From positions 10,053,775 to 10,117,774 of the forward strand of contig OZ025271.1 of NCBI GenBank assembly GCA_964019165.1: a stretch of DNA of 64,000 nt. The letters run 5' to 3'. The stretch's first letter is position 1. Each line of letters starts with the position of its first letter. Both the position numbers and the translations under genes were made by a program. The notes beneath the pieces are model-generated. The model ran no database searches, had not been told where the DNA came from, and was given only the letters and a program-made list of their open reading frames with translations. Source of the stretch: Mastigias papua. Lineage: Eukaryota; Cnidaria; Scyphozoa; Rhizostomeae; Mastigiidae. Below are positions 47,884 through 59,182 of this stretch, in pieces.

Positions 47884-48929
47884 CCTCGCAAATACCTTAT
47901 CAGTTTGTCTTCAAATTGATGTGTTGCATTGTTGTCATACTGAAGGTTAAGTATATCATGATGACTCTTTTGTGTCATTCTTGTTTAAAACTTTGCATAA
48001 ACTGTGTTTGCCAACCAGTGTACCCTAATAATGGTCATCATCATTGTCATCATTGCTTAAACAGTTCCATCAAGCCAAAACTTCAATCAACTCACCACTA
48101 CTATACCATTAATCTCGAGTTTCACGCCACATCGCACTATCTATAAGAATAAATAAACTCATAACTTCTTTGACATTCACAAACACTACATCATCGTCAC
48201 TATGATGACAATTGGAGAATAGGCTACTTTTCAATTCACTTTTATTTTCACTCAATAATGAGATACATTCACTTGGTCATGCATGAAACCTTATGCTGCT
48301 CTTTCTGTTAGGACTACGCGTCACCAACCACCATAAAACTACTTTCCCGAAACAAAATAGAACAGACACTGCCAGTAATAATTGGAAAAAGCCATATATC
48401 ATAATACATAACATACTTATACCTGGTATAAGTTAAAAACCACTCAAAGGGAAAAATAGTGTTGAAACTCAAAAAAGTACATTTCTTGAATTTCTAGCTC
48501 AACTCCAAACCTATAGAGTGTATGAATATTTTGAATAAAACAATGTTACCGCCTAAACGTCACAAGTAAAATTTTATAAAAGTAAAGTCATAATCAGTAG
48601 AATTAGGAGTTGTAAATTATGCCAAAATGATTCAATCAAATACTTATAAGCTTCAAATACATCGTTTACACCAGTGGAAACCCTGCGTATATGCCCACTG
48701 AAAGAATTGCAGAGGTATTTATCGTGCTACTATTGTCATCATATTTGGAAACATTCTGTGCAAAATCAGTTTATGCATATCACAAGTAAGAACGATATTC
48801 ATGATCATGCTGACTTTTTCAAGGTCTTTATTTTCACTAATCCATCTGTAAGTCCAGTAGACCATAAAGTGGCCCAATAGTTTTAACTATGCAGTCACTG
48901 GTTTGGGCATATGCTTATGCTACCAGAAT
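47884..48929. other. no gene seen
   Basis: Intron-like or intergenic sequence with short open frames only (47916-48146, 48674-48880), none with a domain or splice context. Confidence 0.4.
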
Positions 48930-49160
48930 GAACACCAGAAAAATTAGCTTTCAAAGAACATTTGAAAAAAGCGAAGGGTAATCGAGGAAGACGAAAATAC
49001 ACGTGGATGAAATAAATAAACAAAGATCTGAAGGCAATAAACAAAACAGTGGATGAATTTACTGAGAAAGATTACGAGCGGAAGGAATGGAAGACAAGTG
49101 GCAGGGCTAATGTCTTGAAGAAGATGGAAAAGCTTTTAAGAAGAAGAAGAAGAAGAATAA
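48930..49160 (+). mobile_element. LINE 3' end with (GAA)n tail
   Basis: Plus-strand reading, with one stop, gives RGRRKYTWMK, then LKAINKTVDEF and DYERKEWKTSGRANVLKKM. This is a Lys/Arg-rich end of a LINE ORF, followed at once by an AGAAGAAGAAG run (49136-49155). The tail type matches that of the LINE at 17.7-23.1 kb, so it may be a 5'-truncated relative. Confidence 0.55.
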
Positions 49161-49453
49161 CTTGTGGGCCAAGCTCCATTCCTTAATAAATTCTTCACAT
49201 TGGATTTGTGAAATAAGTCCCCGAAACTGAGGTTGTCCGTACTGTTGTCCTCACAAGGTGTGTTCAGCTTGGGATCTACTCTAAAAAGTCGACAAAATGA
49301 CTTATTGTTGCAAAGAGGAATTTTTAAACCATCATTCTGTGGTAAAACTTTATGCAAGCTATAAAAGGGAAAGATAAACAACAGCTGCCTGAGTGGAAAC
49401 CCTCTGATTAATGCAGGCAGTGACATATCAATAGGAGGGATAAAGTATGCCAC
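49158..49453 (-). other. unassigned open frame
   Basis: A minus-strand frame of about 100 codons (PQNDGLKIPLCNNKSFCRLF, DPKLNTPCEDNSTDNLSFGD) has a composition that looks coding, but I recognise no domain and see no clear start or splice sites. The run of Ser at its end is only the (GAA)n tail of the opposite-strand LINE. It could be an exon of the NACHT gene or part of an unknown repeat. Confidence 0.25.
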
Positions 49454-50206
49454 GTTTCCAACATATGTTCCTCGGGATCTGTCTAAGAATAGCTAATGAG
49501 ACCTAATGAATAGCTCAACGTTTATGAAGATAATGAAATGGAAGAGAGAAGATGGAATGAGCTTTGTTGTTCACATTTGCTCTTGTTGTTGTAGAAGATA
49601 ATCTAGAAAGTCCCCATCTCAACCGTCATACGATCATCTGGATCAATGCAACTCTTCCTCCAATAATAACATCTTGCAAAAGATGTGAGAGGAAAGTTAC
49701 AATTCGTAATAGTTATTGAAGAGCTAAAACAAATATAGAACAGCAATATGATTGAAAACCCTAAAGTAATCCGCGATAGCAGAGGAATTTCCTTCTCCAT
49801 CAATTTTCGACATCTGGAACACCAGCTTCCAATTAAACTGAAAATTATGTTTATATGCTACTACATTCAATATCTAATGATGAATATAAAAGTGAAATGC
49901 TCTTTCTTTCTTTTAATGCAGATTAAATGTGAGTGTAAAATATTGTCCCATTTACAACAAAGGCTTGTACTTGTTTTGCATGAGTTTGAAAGATGTCGTC
50001 CACAAAAATTATCCAGCCTATACCAAGGTATCCTTAATTCTACTGTAACCACCATTGAATGCAAGGAAGAAAGTAAGAAACGCAATTTCTCAATACCTAT
50101 TTGTCTGAAATAGCCGTAAGAGCACAAGGGATGCCCGTGTATGATGCTATGAAATTTGGCTATCTACTCAACACTCTTTTATGGGAAGGATTCTGAGTGT
50201 TAATCA
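49454..50206. other. no gene seen
   Basis: Short open frames at 49603-49803 (minus) and 49748-50113 (plus) overlap each other and lack domains. Confidence 0.4.
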
Positions 50207-50700
50207 TACCGTAAATCCTCGAATAAGCCCCCACCTCCTAATAAGACCCACCTCGAATAAGCCCCCACCTAAAAAATAATTTTTGCAAATAAGCCCCCCT
50301 CGAATAAGCTCCATGGGGGCTTATTCGAGAGAAGCATCATTGTAGCATAATATCTTATTTCAAGAAGCCCTCACAAGACAATAGCAGTAGAGTATTACTT
50401 CATGTGAATGGAGGCAAAAAAGCAAAGAAACGTGACTTTCGTGATAATAGAAACATTATAATGTTTGTTAAATCTTCTCAAAACACTTTGTAACTCTTTA
50501 AACGATATCAGCTTCTGTAACTAGAACCTTAATATTTAGTTGATTGAAAAAGTTATGGCTATTTTTATGTCAATCTTTGAGGAAAATGCCAGACTTTGAA
50601 ATAAACCCCCTCCCTCAAATAAGCCCCCTCGAATAAGCCCCCACCCAAATATTTACTTTTGCAAATAAGCTCCCGGGGGCTTATTCAATGATTTACGGTA
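50207..50700. mobile_element. MITE with CCGTAAATC ends and TA target site
   Basis: The left end reads TA then CCGTAAATCCTCGAATAAGC, and the right end reads GGGGGCTTATTCAATGATTTACGG then TA. AATAAGCCCCC units recur within, including an internal palindrome near 50300-50330 (CGAATAAGCTCC, then GGGGCTTATTCG). No coding. The TA duplication points to a mariner-type MITE. The inner palindrome suggests one copy nested in another. Confidence 0.85.
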
Positions 50701-51780
50701 TTTGTGATAAACAAGGGACATGCATCATTAATTCATAACAATGGGTAGGTGATCCAACTACCTTCTAGCAGTCATTGTATGAAATATAAAATAAGCTGGT
50801 AATCAACTATCAAAATCCCCACTGACATGTATCCATTGCAAGTCATTTCAGACTGCTCTACTATGTTTCATTTGAACAGGGGGTCAAAAATTACTATTCT
50901 GCAAATACGGTCTGCTGTGACATCACACTTTATGATTGTGATTCCCAAAAGCTGAAAAGTGGGAAATTCCCAACGAATTTCCCTAACACTTAAAACATTT
51001 TTATCAATGTATATAAATCATTCTTTGTTACTATATTCATCAATTTGCCAAAACAGTACCTGCTGTTTTAATAGATTAATATAATTTCGCATCAAAAACC
51101 AACACTTTACATGCAACAAGTGTTTCTTCTAGAATATACATATGAATTTGGGAATTTTATCAGTGTCAAATTAGATCTCAAGAAAGGGAAATTATGGATT
51201 TGGAAAGAATAGCTTGGAGATTTCCTAGTTCTCAAATTACAACAGTTATATAGCAGTTAGGACGTGTTTTACATCTTTAGATCAGTAAGATTTGAGTTTG
51301 ACTGTTGATGTAATGTACGAAGAGAGTTGTGATTGGAGTGTGGTGATTGTAAAGACTAAAATGAGACAATAGGAAGATGTATGGTAAGGATTTAGAATGG
51401 CCTTTCAGATTGTTTTGAGAGATCCCTTGATTGTTGGATATAAATACTGTCCATACTCAAAAACCAAAATCACCCTATAAATCTTGTACTATTATAAGCT
51501 CTACTTTTTCAATAACCTCATTACTTAAAAGCAAACAACATAGGAAATTCAAGCAATTAAATGCAAAGTTGCTATTTTCTAATAAACCATTTAAATATCT
51601 AACAAAAATAATATCAAGCTGCATGCATTTCTCTGCTCTGAAATATTTGAACTGCAATTTTAATAAAATTATCAAATTACTAAGTATGACATACATAAAA
51701 AACAAGTTGGAATTAAATTGCTAAATATCTTAATTTATGAACTAGCAAATAACAAATAATTCATTAGTAAATCATCTTAC
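50701..51780. other. intron-like sequence after the NACHT exon
   Basis: AT-rich, without a recognised exon. The plus-strand frame 51431-51724 is low-complexity. Confidence 0.4.
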
Positions 51781-53846
51781 CCTCTTTTCCAATGCAAAGC
51801 TCATTCTAGTAGTGCAGTCGTATATATACAATTCCCTCATCTTCAAATCTCCCTTGCGACATCTTTCTTCAATCATCTCAACCATCCTTTCCCACCATTC
51901 GATATTATTGTCCAGTCCAATTAACCAAAACCATTCGCATGACATCCCCCAATCACATACATTCACAAAACTATGAATTGTCTTTGAGTGACATCTGCTT
52001 AAGCACAACCATTTCAATTGTCGATCATTCGAACAGCATTCATTTACCTCATCATCCAAGAACTCACATTCCCTTATGCACACCACTCCACAATATCCAG
52101 TTTGATCTCCTCCATCGAACTTCAATCGAATGGCATTCACAGTTGTCTTCATTCCGCGTAACTCAATGCCATAATCACCAATGCGAAAACGCTCATTCAC
52201 AGCAACAAAGCCCAATTGTTCAATCTTTGACACTTCTATCTGCAGAAGCTGAACATTTGCGAATGCCATTTGAATATCATCCTCCTCCCATCCGCAACTT
52301 TCCAAGTGCTTACAAATCAGACAAATATTATATGTTGTTATTGCATCTGACACAAACCTATCACCATGGCATTTCATAATAATTGACTTAATAAACTCCT
52401 TATCATTAAACTTCTTATTTAAAAAAAAAGTAATAATTTCAAATGATCTACTTAATTTAGTGTTATCATCCAACCCACACTCATTTAACAATTCAATCAC
52501 ATCACCTAATAATTGTTTCTCATTCACTTCTTGCTTTAATCCTACAACATTTTGTAACATTTCTTTTATAATTCCTCCATATGAAAATCCTGACAATAAA
52601 CGACATACAAATGAGACAACTTCAATAGACCCTTTTTCCAATTTGTCCTTTATAACTTCCATTAAATTTTTCATGTCTTGTTTACATATGTGAAGGGCTG
52701 AGAGAAATTCCATCAGTGATAAATGTTTAAATTGATACTTCTCTGTAATATTGTCTGACACATCAACAAATAGACTTCTAGCAAATTCTGTATCCTCTTC
52801 AAAGGAACCAAGCAGTAATTTAATACTTCCTTCAAAAATTACTTTGTTCTTTGTTAGTAAATTGTAGCAAACTTCACTTAGTGATGATATTGTTTGTGAG
52901 TATTCATCAAAAATGTCTGAAGCTCTCTTTGTACTTGCACCAAATTTGTCAGCATGTTGTTTCAGTAATAGATAAACAGTCCAGCAATATAATTCAGTGT
53001 TGTTGAAAACAGTTTGCCCTTTCATTAAAATGGCAACACAGCAAAGTGTATTCAGAAACTGTGGCACATTCATGATAGGAAGATAACCTTTAGATGAGCT
53101 TCTTGCCTGGTTTATACTTTCTTTGTGATCTTTATTAGGTGAGAATCTATCAACATATTTATCAATTTGATCCTCACTTAATCCATTAATTTCCACTTTA
53201 CACAAGCCACCCATGTCATTATAAACAGTTAGTTTTTCTTCAACATGAGGCCTTCCAGTTACTATAACTTTAGCCATACCATATTCTCCTTTAATGTTAA
53301 GGAGGTCAAAAATGATTGAATCTATCTCAATTATGTCAAAGAGTTCATCCAGGCCATCTACTATAAACAAGACCCCTTCTCCATCTCCCAAATCGTAGTT
53401 AACTTTACTTTTTAGGAATTCTCTAAGAATTTTATGTTTCTCCAGCTTGGCCCCTTCATGGTCCGTGAAGTAATTCAAGTCTCTACATTCAAACATGACA
53501 CACATTCTAAAGTTTTGATAAATGTCACCATTTGCCCACCCATACGTCAACTGTTTGGCAAGAACTGATTTTCCCATTCCTGCAATGCCACGAACAAAAG
53601 TTACACGATTCTCGTCATCAGTTAAACTAGATATTTCAATATCATCATCTCTCATACCTTGAAGATGTGCAGAATGTTGTCTCACTTCATCTCTGAAAAT
53701 ATCCATGGTTGGTAATTCACGGTTTATCTTCAATTTGACGGCAAATTTATTGATATCTACTTCCTTCAGCTCTATTCTGCTATTGTTATCTACGTAATGA
53801 ATTTCATGCATCTTGTACTGTTGTCTGTATTTCTTCTTTACTTCAT
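51781..53846 (-). CDS. NACHT (NLR-like STAND ATPase) exon
   Basis: One exon runs from an acceptor (TTATCTTTCAG) at 53847 to a donor (AAAAGAGG|GTAAGA) at 51780: 2066 nt, phase 1 in, phase 0 out. Counting from the Met at 53811, a short linker is followed by the NACHT domain: Walker A GIAGMGKS at 75-82, Walker B LFIVDGLDE at 148-156, and the sensor-like VTGRPHV at 184-190. Next come winged-helix-like blocks (LSEDQIDKYVDRF, FKHLSLMEFLSALHI). The last third is LRR-like in places (LKWLCLSRC, MRELYIYDC) but without clean repeats. NACHT ATPases oligomerise on ligand sensing and trigger immune signalling or cell death. The in-frame stop three codons past the donor is intronic, so exons are missing downstream. 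Confidence 0.88.
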
Positions 53847-54829
53847 CTGAAAGATAAATAAAATCTCAAAACCATTAAAAAACAACAGAACTATATATAA
53901 GAAGTTATACAGATGAAGATAGAAAAATGACCGCATTTGAGATGCAGAACAAAATGTGAAATGTTCAATGAGTCATTTTACAACTGCGCAACATGCATAT
54001 TTTTAAGAGTAATGAAGTAAAACTGGAAAGCTCATTGGAAGATGCGTAGTTTATCAAAAAGAGAACCAGTGGTGCCAGGGCCAATTAGGGGTATGGGGAT
54101 AAACATTAAGAAAGAGCCTCGTCAGTTTCAGGGCGTTCCACGTCTTAGGAGATAAGGGCATGCTACCCGTAATGAATAAACAGCAGGTATATGACAGTAT
54201 CAGCCAATATTTGCGAAGTCCATGACGTTTCATTACGTCACCAAACATACGTTTCATTGGCCTCATGTCGATTTATGTCAAAAATTCCTCTACAACAGAG
54301 GTACTCTTAGGTGCCTTATTATCGAGGGGTCGCAATAAACGGGAAGGGATAGATTAATGAGGTTGAAATTTTCTACAGAATTCAACTAGTGAGGAAGAAG
54401 TGGTTGAATTTGTGGAATGATGATACTAACTGGACTAAAGATCTATTCTAAGCTGGTGCAGTTTTTCCATTATACAGTAAAATTCCCTAGCAAGTATGAA
54501 TATCCTCAATATATGTCGATGAAATAAGCAGTAAACAAACAGACGGCTCTTGTCAACAGGAATTGCTCCTAGTTCAGTTACTTTACGCAATAAGTCTTTA
54601 GCATTAATTGCCTGCACAGGGTCTCAACAACGGCAGCAAATGAGTTGTGCAATTTTCAAAACCTAATTAGCGGGTTGATGGCAATTAGGCACCTAAGCGT
54701 AATATCTACACAGCCTATATGCATCTAGTCAACATATAATAGTATCTTCAAAAGGACACGTCTGTTTCCTTTGCCCTAAAAGATCATTAACAGATTATGA
54801 AATTCCTCACTGGAAATTAAGGATATTAT
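53847..54829. other. intron of the HEPN-NACHT gene, 3' part
   Basis: No exon recognised between the 24-nt exon and the NACHT exon on this side. The frame 54054-54266 (minus) has no domain. Confidence 0.45.
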
Positions 54830-55120
54830 TCCTGATCCCATAAAGCATGTTCGACCCACCAGAAGCTCCACTCAATCACACCCTTTCCAAGTCATAGTAT
54901 CTAATTCACGAACTCTTTCACACAAATCTTCTTTCATTCCAATAACCTGTCAACATTGGAACACCTTACCTTCCACTTCCTTTCCTGAATCCTACAACTT
55001 ATCTTGCTTTAAATCTAACATCAGCAAACTGGATCTCATCTCCCTACCTAATTACCTTTCATTTCCCTTTCTTCCTTTGTCAAGGCTTTTTTATAGGATC
55101 TATTGGCCTTTCCCTGACAT
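54830..55120 (+). mobile_element. LINE 3'-end fragment
   Basis: The plus strand encodes VRPTRSSTQSHPFQVIVSNS, then SFIPITCQHWNTLP and FKSNISKLDLI. This is the typical C-terminal R-RS...SF-P...WN-LP...FK of many LINE ORF2 proteins. An A-rich tail follows (55129-55165). It lies in the intron of the HEPN-NACHT gene in antisense. Confidence 0.72.
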
Positions 55121-55870
55121 TACATACTAAACAAAACAAAAAAACCTAACAAATAAAAAAAGATAATGGGAATGGAGTAGGGCGCTGTACCTCATGTCAC
55201 AAACCAGGCACTCTAGAAATTAATGATAAGACAATTTAATGATAAGGACAAATACATGTTGGCAATTGATTCGATGAAAATTTTGCCCAAAGGAGCAATA
55301 CTTGCTGGCCTACAAACATCTTGTATCACCAAGATAGTTGACACCATAAAGCATATTTCTTGGCTCATTTGGATGGCTCCATAACAAAACAAACAAATAA
55401 CATAAAGTTGATCTTTATCATCATTTTCCATCCAATTCTCAAAAAATTATGTATACTCCTGCTCTTTCATAATAAATGGTCTACTATGATACAGCAGTCT
55501 GGTCTATGTCCAAGATTTCAAGAGTCGGACGCCAACAGCTCTGAATGGTAATTTTGATAACACTCGACCTACTGACAACACAATCAAAGTCTTTATGGCC
55601 AGAAATGGTACATGAAGCCAGGGGGGTGACCCAAAAGTCTCCCAAATTGTTGACAAAATACAACAGTCAATTGTCAAACACGATTTTCACACAAGACATA
55701 CTTCAGAATAAAGTAAAAACCATTGTTCTATTCATTCAACACAGTTAAGTTGGAAGTTGGTATAATCAATCTTTAAGGCCACCTCAAAGTTTCCCCTAGT
55801 TGTTGAATGAATTCAACATTCACATGTTCTAGCTCAAGCATTTGCGTTAATTTAAGATAATTATTTTACT
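55121..55870. other. intron sequence, nothing resolved
   Basis: Short open frames at 55213-55431 (minus), 55360-55551 and 55545-55748 (plus) have no domains or splice context. Confidence 0.4.
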
Positions 55871-56010
55871 ATAGCACGAACAAGCGGAAACATTCTTTTA
55901 GCATACTGAAAGCTTTTTTCGTCCGACACTCGTCAGAGTATGAAACGTCGGATAACGACCGAAAGGTCGTTCTGTAGTAGTGAAGTTCTGTAGTACCAAC
56001 AGACTTTTCA
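55871..56010 (-). mobile_element. rearranged Penelope-like element end
   Basis: 55871-55965 is the reverse complement of the 3' end of the Penelope-like element at 62585-62680 (about 90 per cent alike). At 55973-56010 the sequence TAGTGAAGTTCTGTAGTACC and onward matches 62677-62712 in direct orientation. Two partial ends therefore abut with opposite polarity. Confidence 0.78.
55903..55943 (-). ncRNA. hammerhead-ribozyme-like motif (inverted copy)
   Basis: The minus strand reads CATACT, CTGACGA, a short stem-loop, CGAAA, an A-rich/U-rich stem with an AGC loop, then C and AGTATG. The outer CATACT/AGTATG pair forms stem I. CTGACGA and GAAA are the invariant core, and the cleavage position would follow UUC. 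Stem II has only two pairs and stem III about three, so catalysis is uncertain. Confidence 0.6.
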
Positions 56011-56089
56011 CATAATTATTTTAGGACAATTTCCCTGTAAGATGCCCCCAAAGTCACTTGTAAATGTTAAATAGATGCTCAGTCATCGG

Positions 56090-56960
56090 AAAAACGGGGG
56101 AAAGCGTAGCAGTATACATAGAAAATCTCCCTGAAACCATTACTAAGCCAAAAAGTGCAAAATTGTGCTGATCTCTCTTGAAGTTTACCAAAATATGCAT
56201 CTTGTTTGTTGGTATCGACCTCCAACTGAAAATATGATGAGCACAAATTTGAAAATATAAGGAGAATTGTAAAAGACCCAGGTAGAGAAGAGAAGGAAGT
56301 TATATTGATCGGACATATAAACTGTGATTTAAAATGCAGCAAGAGTGCGTATGCCAAAGAGTTCAACAAAGGACATATCTGCAATGACATAGAGCAGGTT
56401 CACTGGGAAGCAATCCTGAGTCCCCATGGCAATACTACCACTGATATGGCGGCCAGATTTCAAGAGATATTCGAATCAATCTTGGATCTCCACGCACTAT
56501 TCAGATATAAAATGGTTCGCAGTGATTTTGCACCATGTCTTACCCAACCCTGACAAAATTGATTCTTGAAAGAGACAAACTGATGGTGCAAGCGGACAAA
56601 TCTCCAGAATTATGGTCTTCCTCCGAAAAGAAGTGTAATCAAGTAGCAAATAGGTAACGTATTTTTATTAGGGCTATAACAATAGGTTCATCAAAGAAAA
56701 TATAAGAGATTCTAAGAAAATGTGGAGAACAATAAATAAATTTCTAAACAAAAATGTTAAGACAGTTTTGCTCTCAAGTTTAGAAGTATAGGGTAAATGT
56801 CTAACATGTGATCGGTATGTAGTGGATGCAATGAATCATCACTATGCTTCAGTTAGTCCTAAACTAGAAGCAAAGACCATTTCTAAGTCAGGTGATGATT
56901 GCCTCTGCTACATAAAGCCTGAGTCAAATGAGTTTTCTATCCAATAACTGGTTTTTGAGG
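56090..56960 (+). pseudogene. decayed CR1/L2-like LINE fragment
   Basis: Plus-strand blocks across stops are WYRPPTENM, EVILIGHINCDLKC (endonuclease), then after a deletion HGNTTTDMAARFQEIFESIL, SKKMWRTINKFLNKN and NHHYASVSPKLEAK (linker before RT). The last blocks are close to 6750-6900 in the LINE at 5.4-7.4 kb. The RT is absent. Confidence 0.72.
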
Positions 56961-58143
56961 TGACAAAAGTGCGTTTTTCCAAGGGTGGTCTTAAACTTAT
57001 GGCCAGAGTGACATACTAAAAACTCTCCGCTAACTTTTTCCCAGCGGCCACTTGTTTCGTAGAGTTTAAATATTTAACAAACAAATCAAAGAAATGAATT
57101 ATGCATAGATTGATGTAAAATTCAGCCAAGTAAAACATTTTCCGGGTCATACCCCTTCTTGGCAGAACCATTGAAACTTTCGAGAATTCTATAGATTTAA
57201 TTGTGACGTCATAGCAAAATGGCGCAAAATTTCAAAAAATAATATCGAAATTCGGAATCTGCATGGAAAGTTGACCTGACACGACGCAAGGAAAATAAAA
57301 TAGGGAGAGCGATAGGGTTCAATATCTTTACGCCAAGAAACGTTGTTGACAAGAACGCGGTCTTAAACTTTTGGCCACGACGGTATAGGTCATCTTCGGG
57401 AAGTTAAGGGTAAAATACTCCGATTGGATTAACGTTAGGTAACACAGAAATTAAGCGAGTTTCCATTATTATATCCCCCAGTTTATAGATAAGCGATTCA
57501 TTTCTAATTGTAATATGCTAAGACTGTGCTTTTGAGCAGTTGACCCTTCTGGGATAGCATAGTCTCAAACAAAAGGAGGACAGTAACCAGGTTGATCTGC
57601 GATTTCCCTTTTGAAGTTAGATTTACCCTCCACACATCAAGTACCATCAATATGTGATTCCTGCAAAAAGGCAGGATTTGGAGCCAGTATCGTCCTTGAA
57701 TGGATTATCTGTTTAAGAGCGTAAGCAGCAATTGATGCTAGCTTCAATGGCAAACTATTCTGCAATCACTATGTTGTATAGAGTGAAGATCACTTGGAGA
57801 TTGCTAAACATGGAAACACTATCGTAGGGAACTTCTAGTCTGTCGAAGATCATACACACATTGACATACCCCAAATGATGCAAAGCAACAAGGGATAAAC
57901 CGCAGGATGGTACAAGCCCAAAAAGGGACACTATATTACTTAGTTAGGAATAGTGTGTAATCACGGTCATATTAAGCACTTATCACATGAATGGTTTGGA
58001 ATGCAATGATGATCACAATGACGATTTTCATGATCGTGTTGGTAATTACGATGATTACAGTGACCGATAATGGAAACGATATGAATGATTGTGACGTCAC
58101 AGGCCATAAATGGTATGAGACTGAAATGACAAATACAACTCAC
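56961..58143. other. intron sequence of the HEPN-NACHT gene
   Basis: No exon recognised. A direct repeat GGTCTTAAACTTwTGGCCA occurs at about 56985 and 57359 in the same orientation, about 375 bp apart, and may mark an unrecognised short element. Confidence 0.45.
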
Positions 58144-58167
58144 CTATAGCTTCTTGTGTGACGGGTT
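58144..58167 (-). CDS. 24-nt exon of the HEPN-NACHT gene
   Basis: Acceptor TTTTAG and donor GTGAGT flank 24 nt that read PVTQEAI when entered in phase 1. It leaves in phase 1, which fits the NACHT exon (phase 1 in). Joined sequence reads PVTQEAI-(N/D)-EVKKKY. Such small exons need transcript support; the phase match and both consensus sites are the evidence. Confidence 0.5.
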   Translation of the reverse strand, partial: NPSHKKL

Positions 58168-58449
58168 CTAAAACTGAGAAATTTATTGACTATCGTCAGT
58201 ATCACAAATAAAATATAACAAATGAAATGATTATAAAATATATATACATTACTAAATTATTATATCATATACCTTGTTCTGCATCAAAACTATTACCTTA
58301 CTCTGCTTACACATTTTGTAAAATTCAGGAGGCAATTGAAAGACATTTATTCGGCAAAAAGCACTGCCTGAACATTAAGCAAAAATGCTAAAGAACCTTG
58401 GTAATAATGAATACGTTTACTCACCAACTAACAACAAATGAATACATAC

Positions 58450-58494
58450 TTCTGCCTCTCTGCTCTTCAAAGTTCTCGAATTTGTGTTCCAATG
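58450..58494 (-). CDS. 45-nt exon of the HEPN-NACHT gene
   Basis: Acceptor TGTTAG and donor GTATGT flank 45 nt reading ALEHKFENFEEQRGR in phase 1-1, matching the phase-1 donor of the HEPN exon. As both small exons are phase 1-1 and multiples of three, each could be skipped without changing the frame. Confidence 0.5.
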
Positions 58495-58937
58495 CTAACA
58501 TGGAAAACAGACTAATGTGATAACAAACAAAACAAATAAATGCTTTAATTACATTTATTGTTACATAAGCTTAAGGAAGTATTGTTGTTGCATAAAAGAT
58601 TTATTACTTATGGCTAGCAAATATTGAATTTCACGTTTTCCATTACTCAGCATTTGGACAGAACTAAATGTTAATATTCCCATGCTTAGCATGCAGTATT
58701 TCTGTAGTAAACCACAGGCCAAATACATGTTGCAATGGTGATGTGTCCTCCTTTTGAAGGTCACGTGGTTGGGCAGTATTTTGTTCACCTTATTACAGAA
58801 ATGCGCTTTGACAATCTAACCTGGAGGTGGGTGCGTAGAAAAAGCTACCAAATATTTCATAATTGAAAAACCATATTTTCCAGAAAAAAATGGTGCTTGT
58901 TGCTAATAACAGGGAGTGACTGGGAATACAACAAAAT

Positions 58938-59077
58938 GAGAAGTGAAGACTGACAGTGCGAGAAAGTAAATGACTCAAGCAGGATTCAAACTCAGAACCC
59001 CTGACTTCGTACATTAAGTTCTCTACCACTGAGCTTAAGGGTCAGTTATTTTCTCCCACCTTCAGTCTTCATTTCTC
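58938..59077 (-). repeat. tRNA-like sequence framed by inverted repeats (SINE-like)
   Basis: On the minus strand an A-box-like TAAGCTCAGTGGTAGAG and a B-box-like GTTTGAATCC lie about 30 nt apart (58972-59043), as in a tRNA gene. The T-arm and acceptor pairing are poor, so it is not a working tRNA. It is bounded by GAGAAGTGAAGACTGA (58938-58953) and its inverted near-copy (59061-59077). Confidence 0.55.
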
Positions 59078-59182
59078 CTACATCCTGTAGATCCCGCATA
59101 ATCAAAAACAGAAAAGGATACAATCTGATACACTCACATTGCATCTAAGTCAGACAGACAGAAATAAGAGTAATCTGTTTAC

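Noticed and set aside
51769..51780. In-frame stop as the natural end of the NACHT protein
   Set aside because: The stop lies inside a consensus splice donor (GTAAGA), and reading three codons further gives no conserved end. Splicing is more likely, though an unspliced short isoform cannot be excluded.
51939..52693. Plus-strand open frames opposite the NACHT exon
   Set aside because: They are antisense shadows of the long NACHT coding exon.
54054..54266. Minus-strand open frame in the HEPN-NACHT intron
   Set aside because: No domain and no phase-compatible splice sites at its ends.
58972..59043. A functional tRNA gene on the minus strand
   Set aside because: A-box and B-box are recognisable, but the acceptor and T-stems do not pair well. 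A tRNA-derived repeat explains it better.
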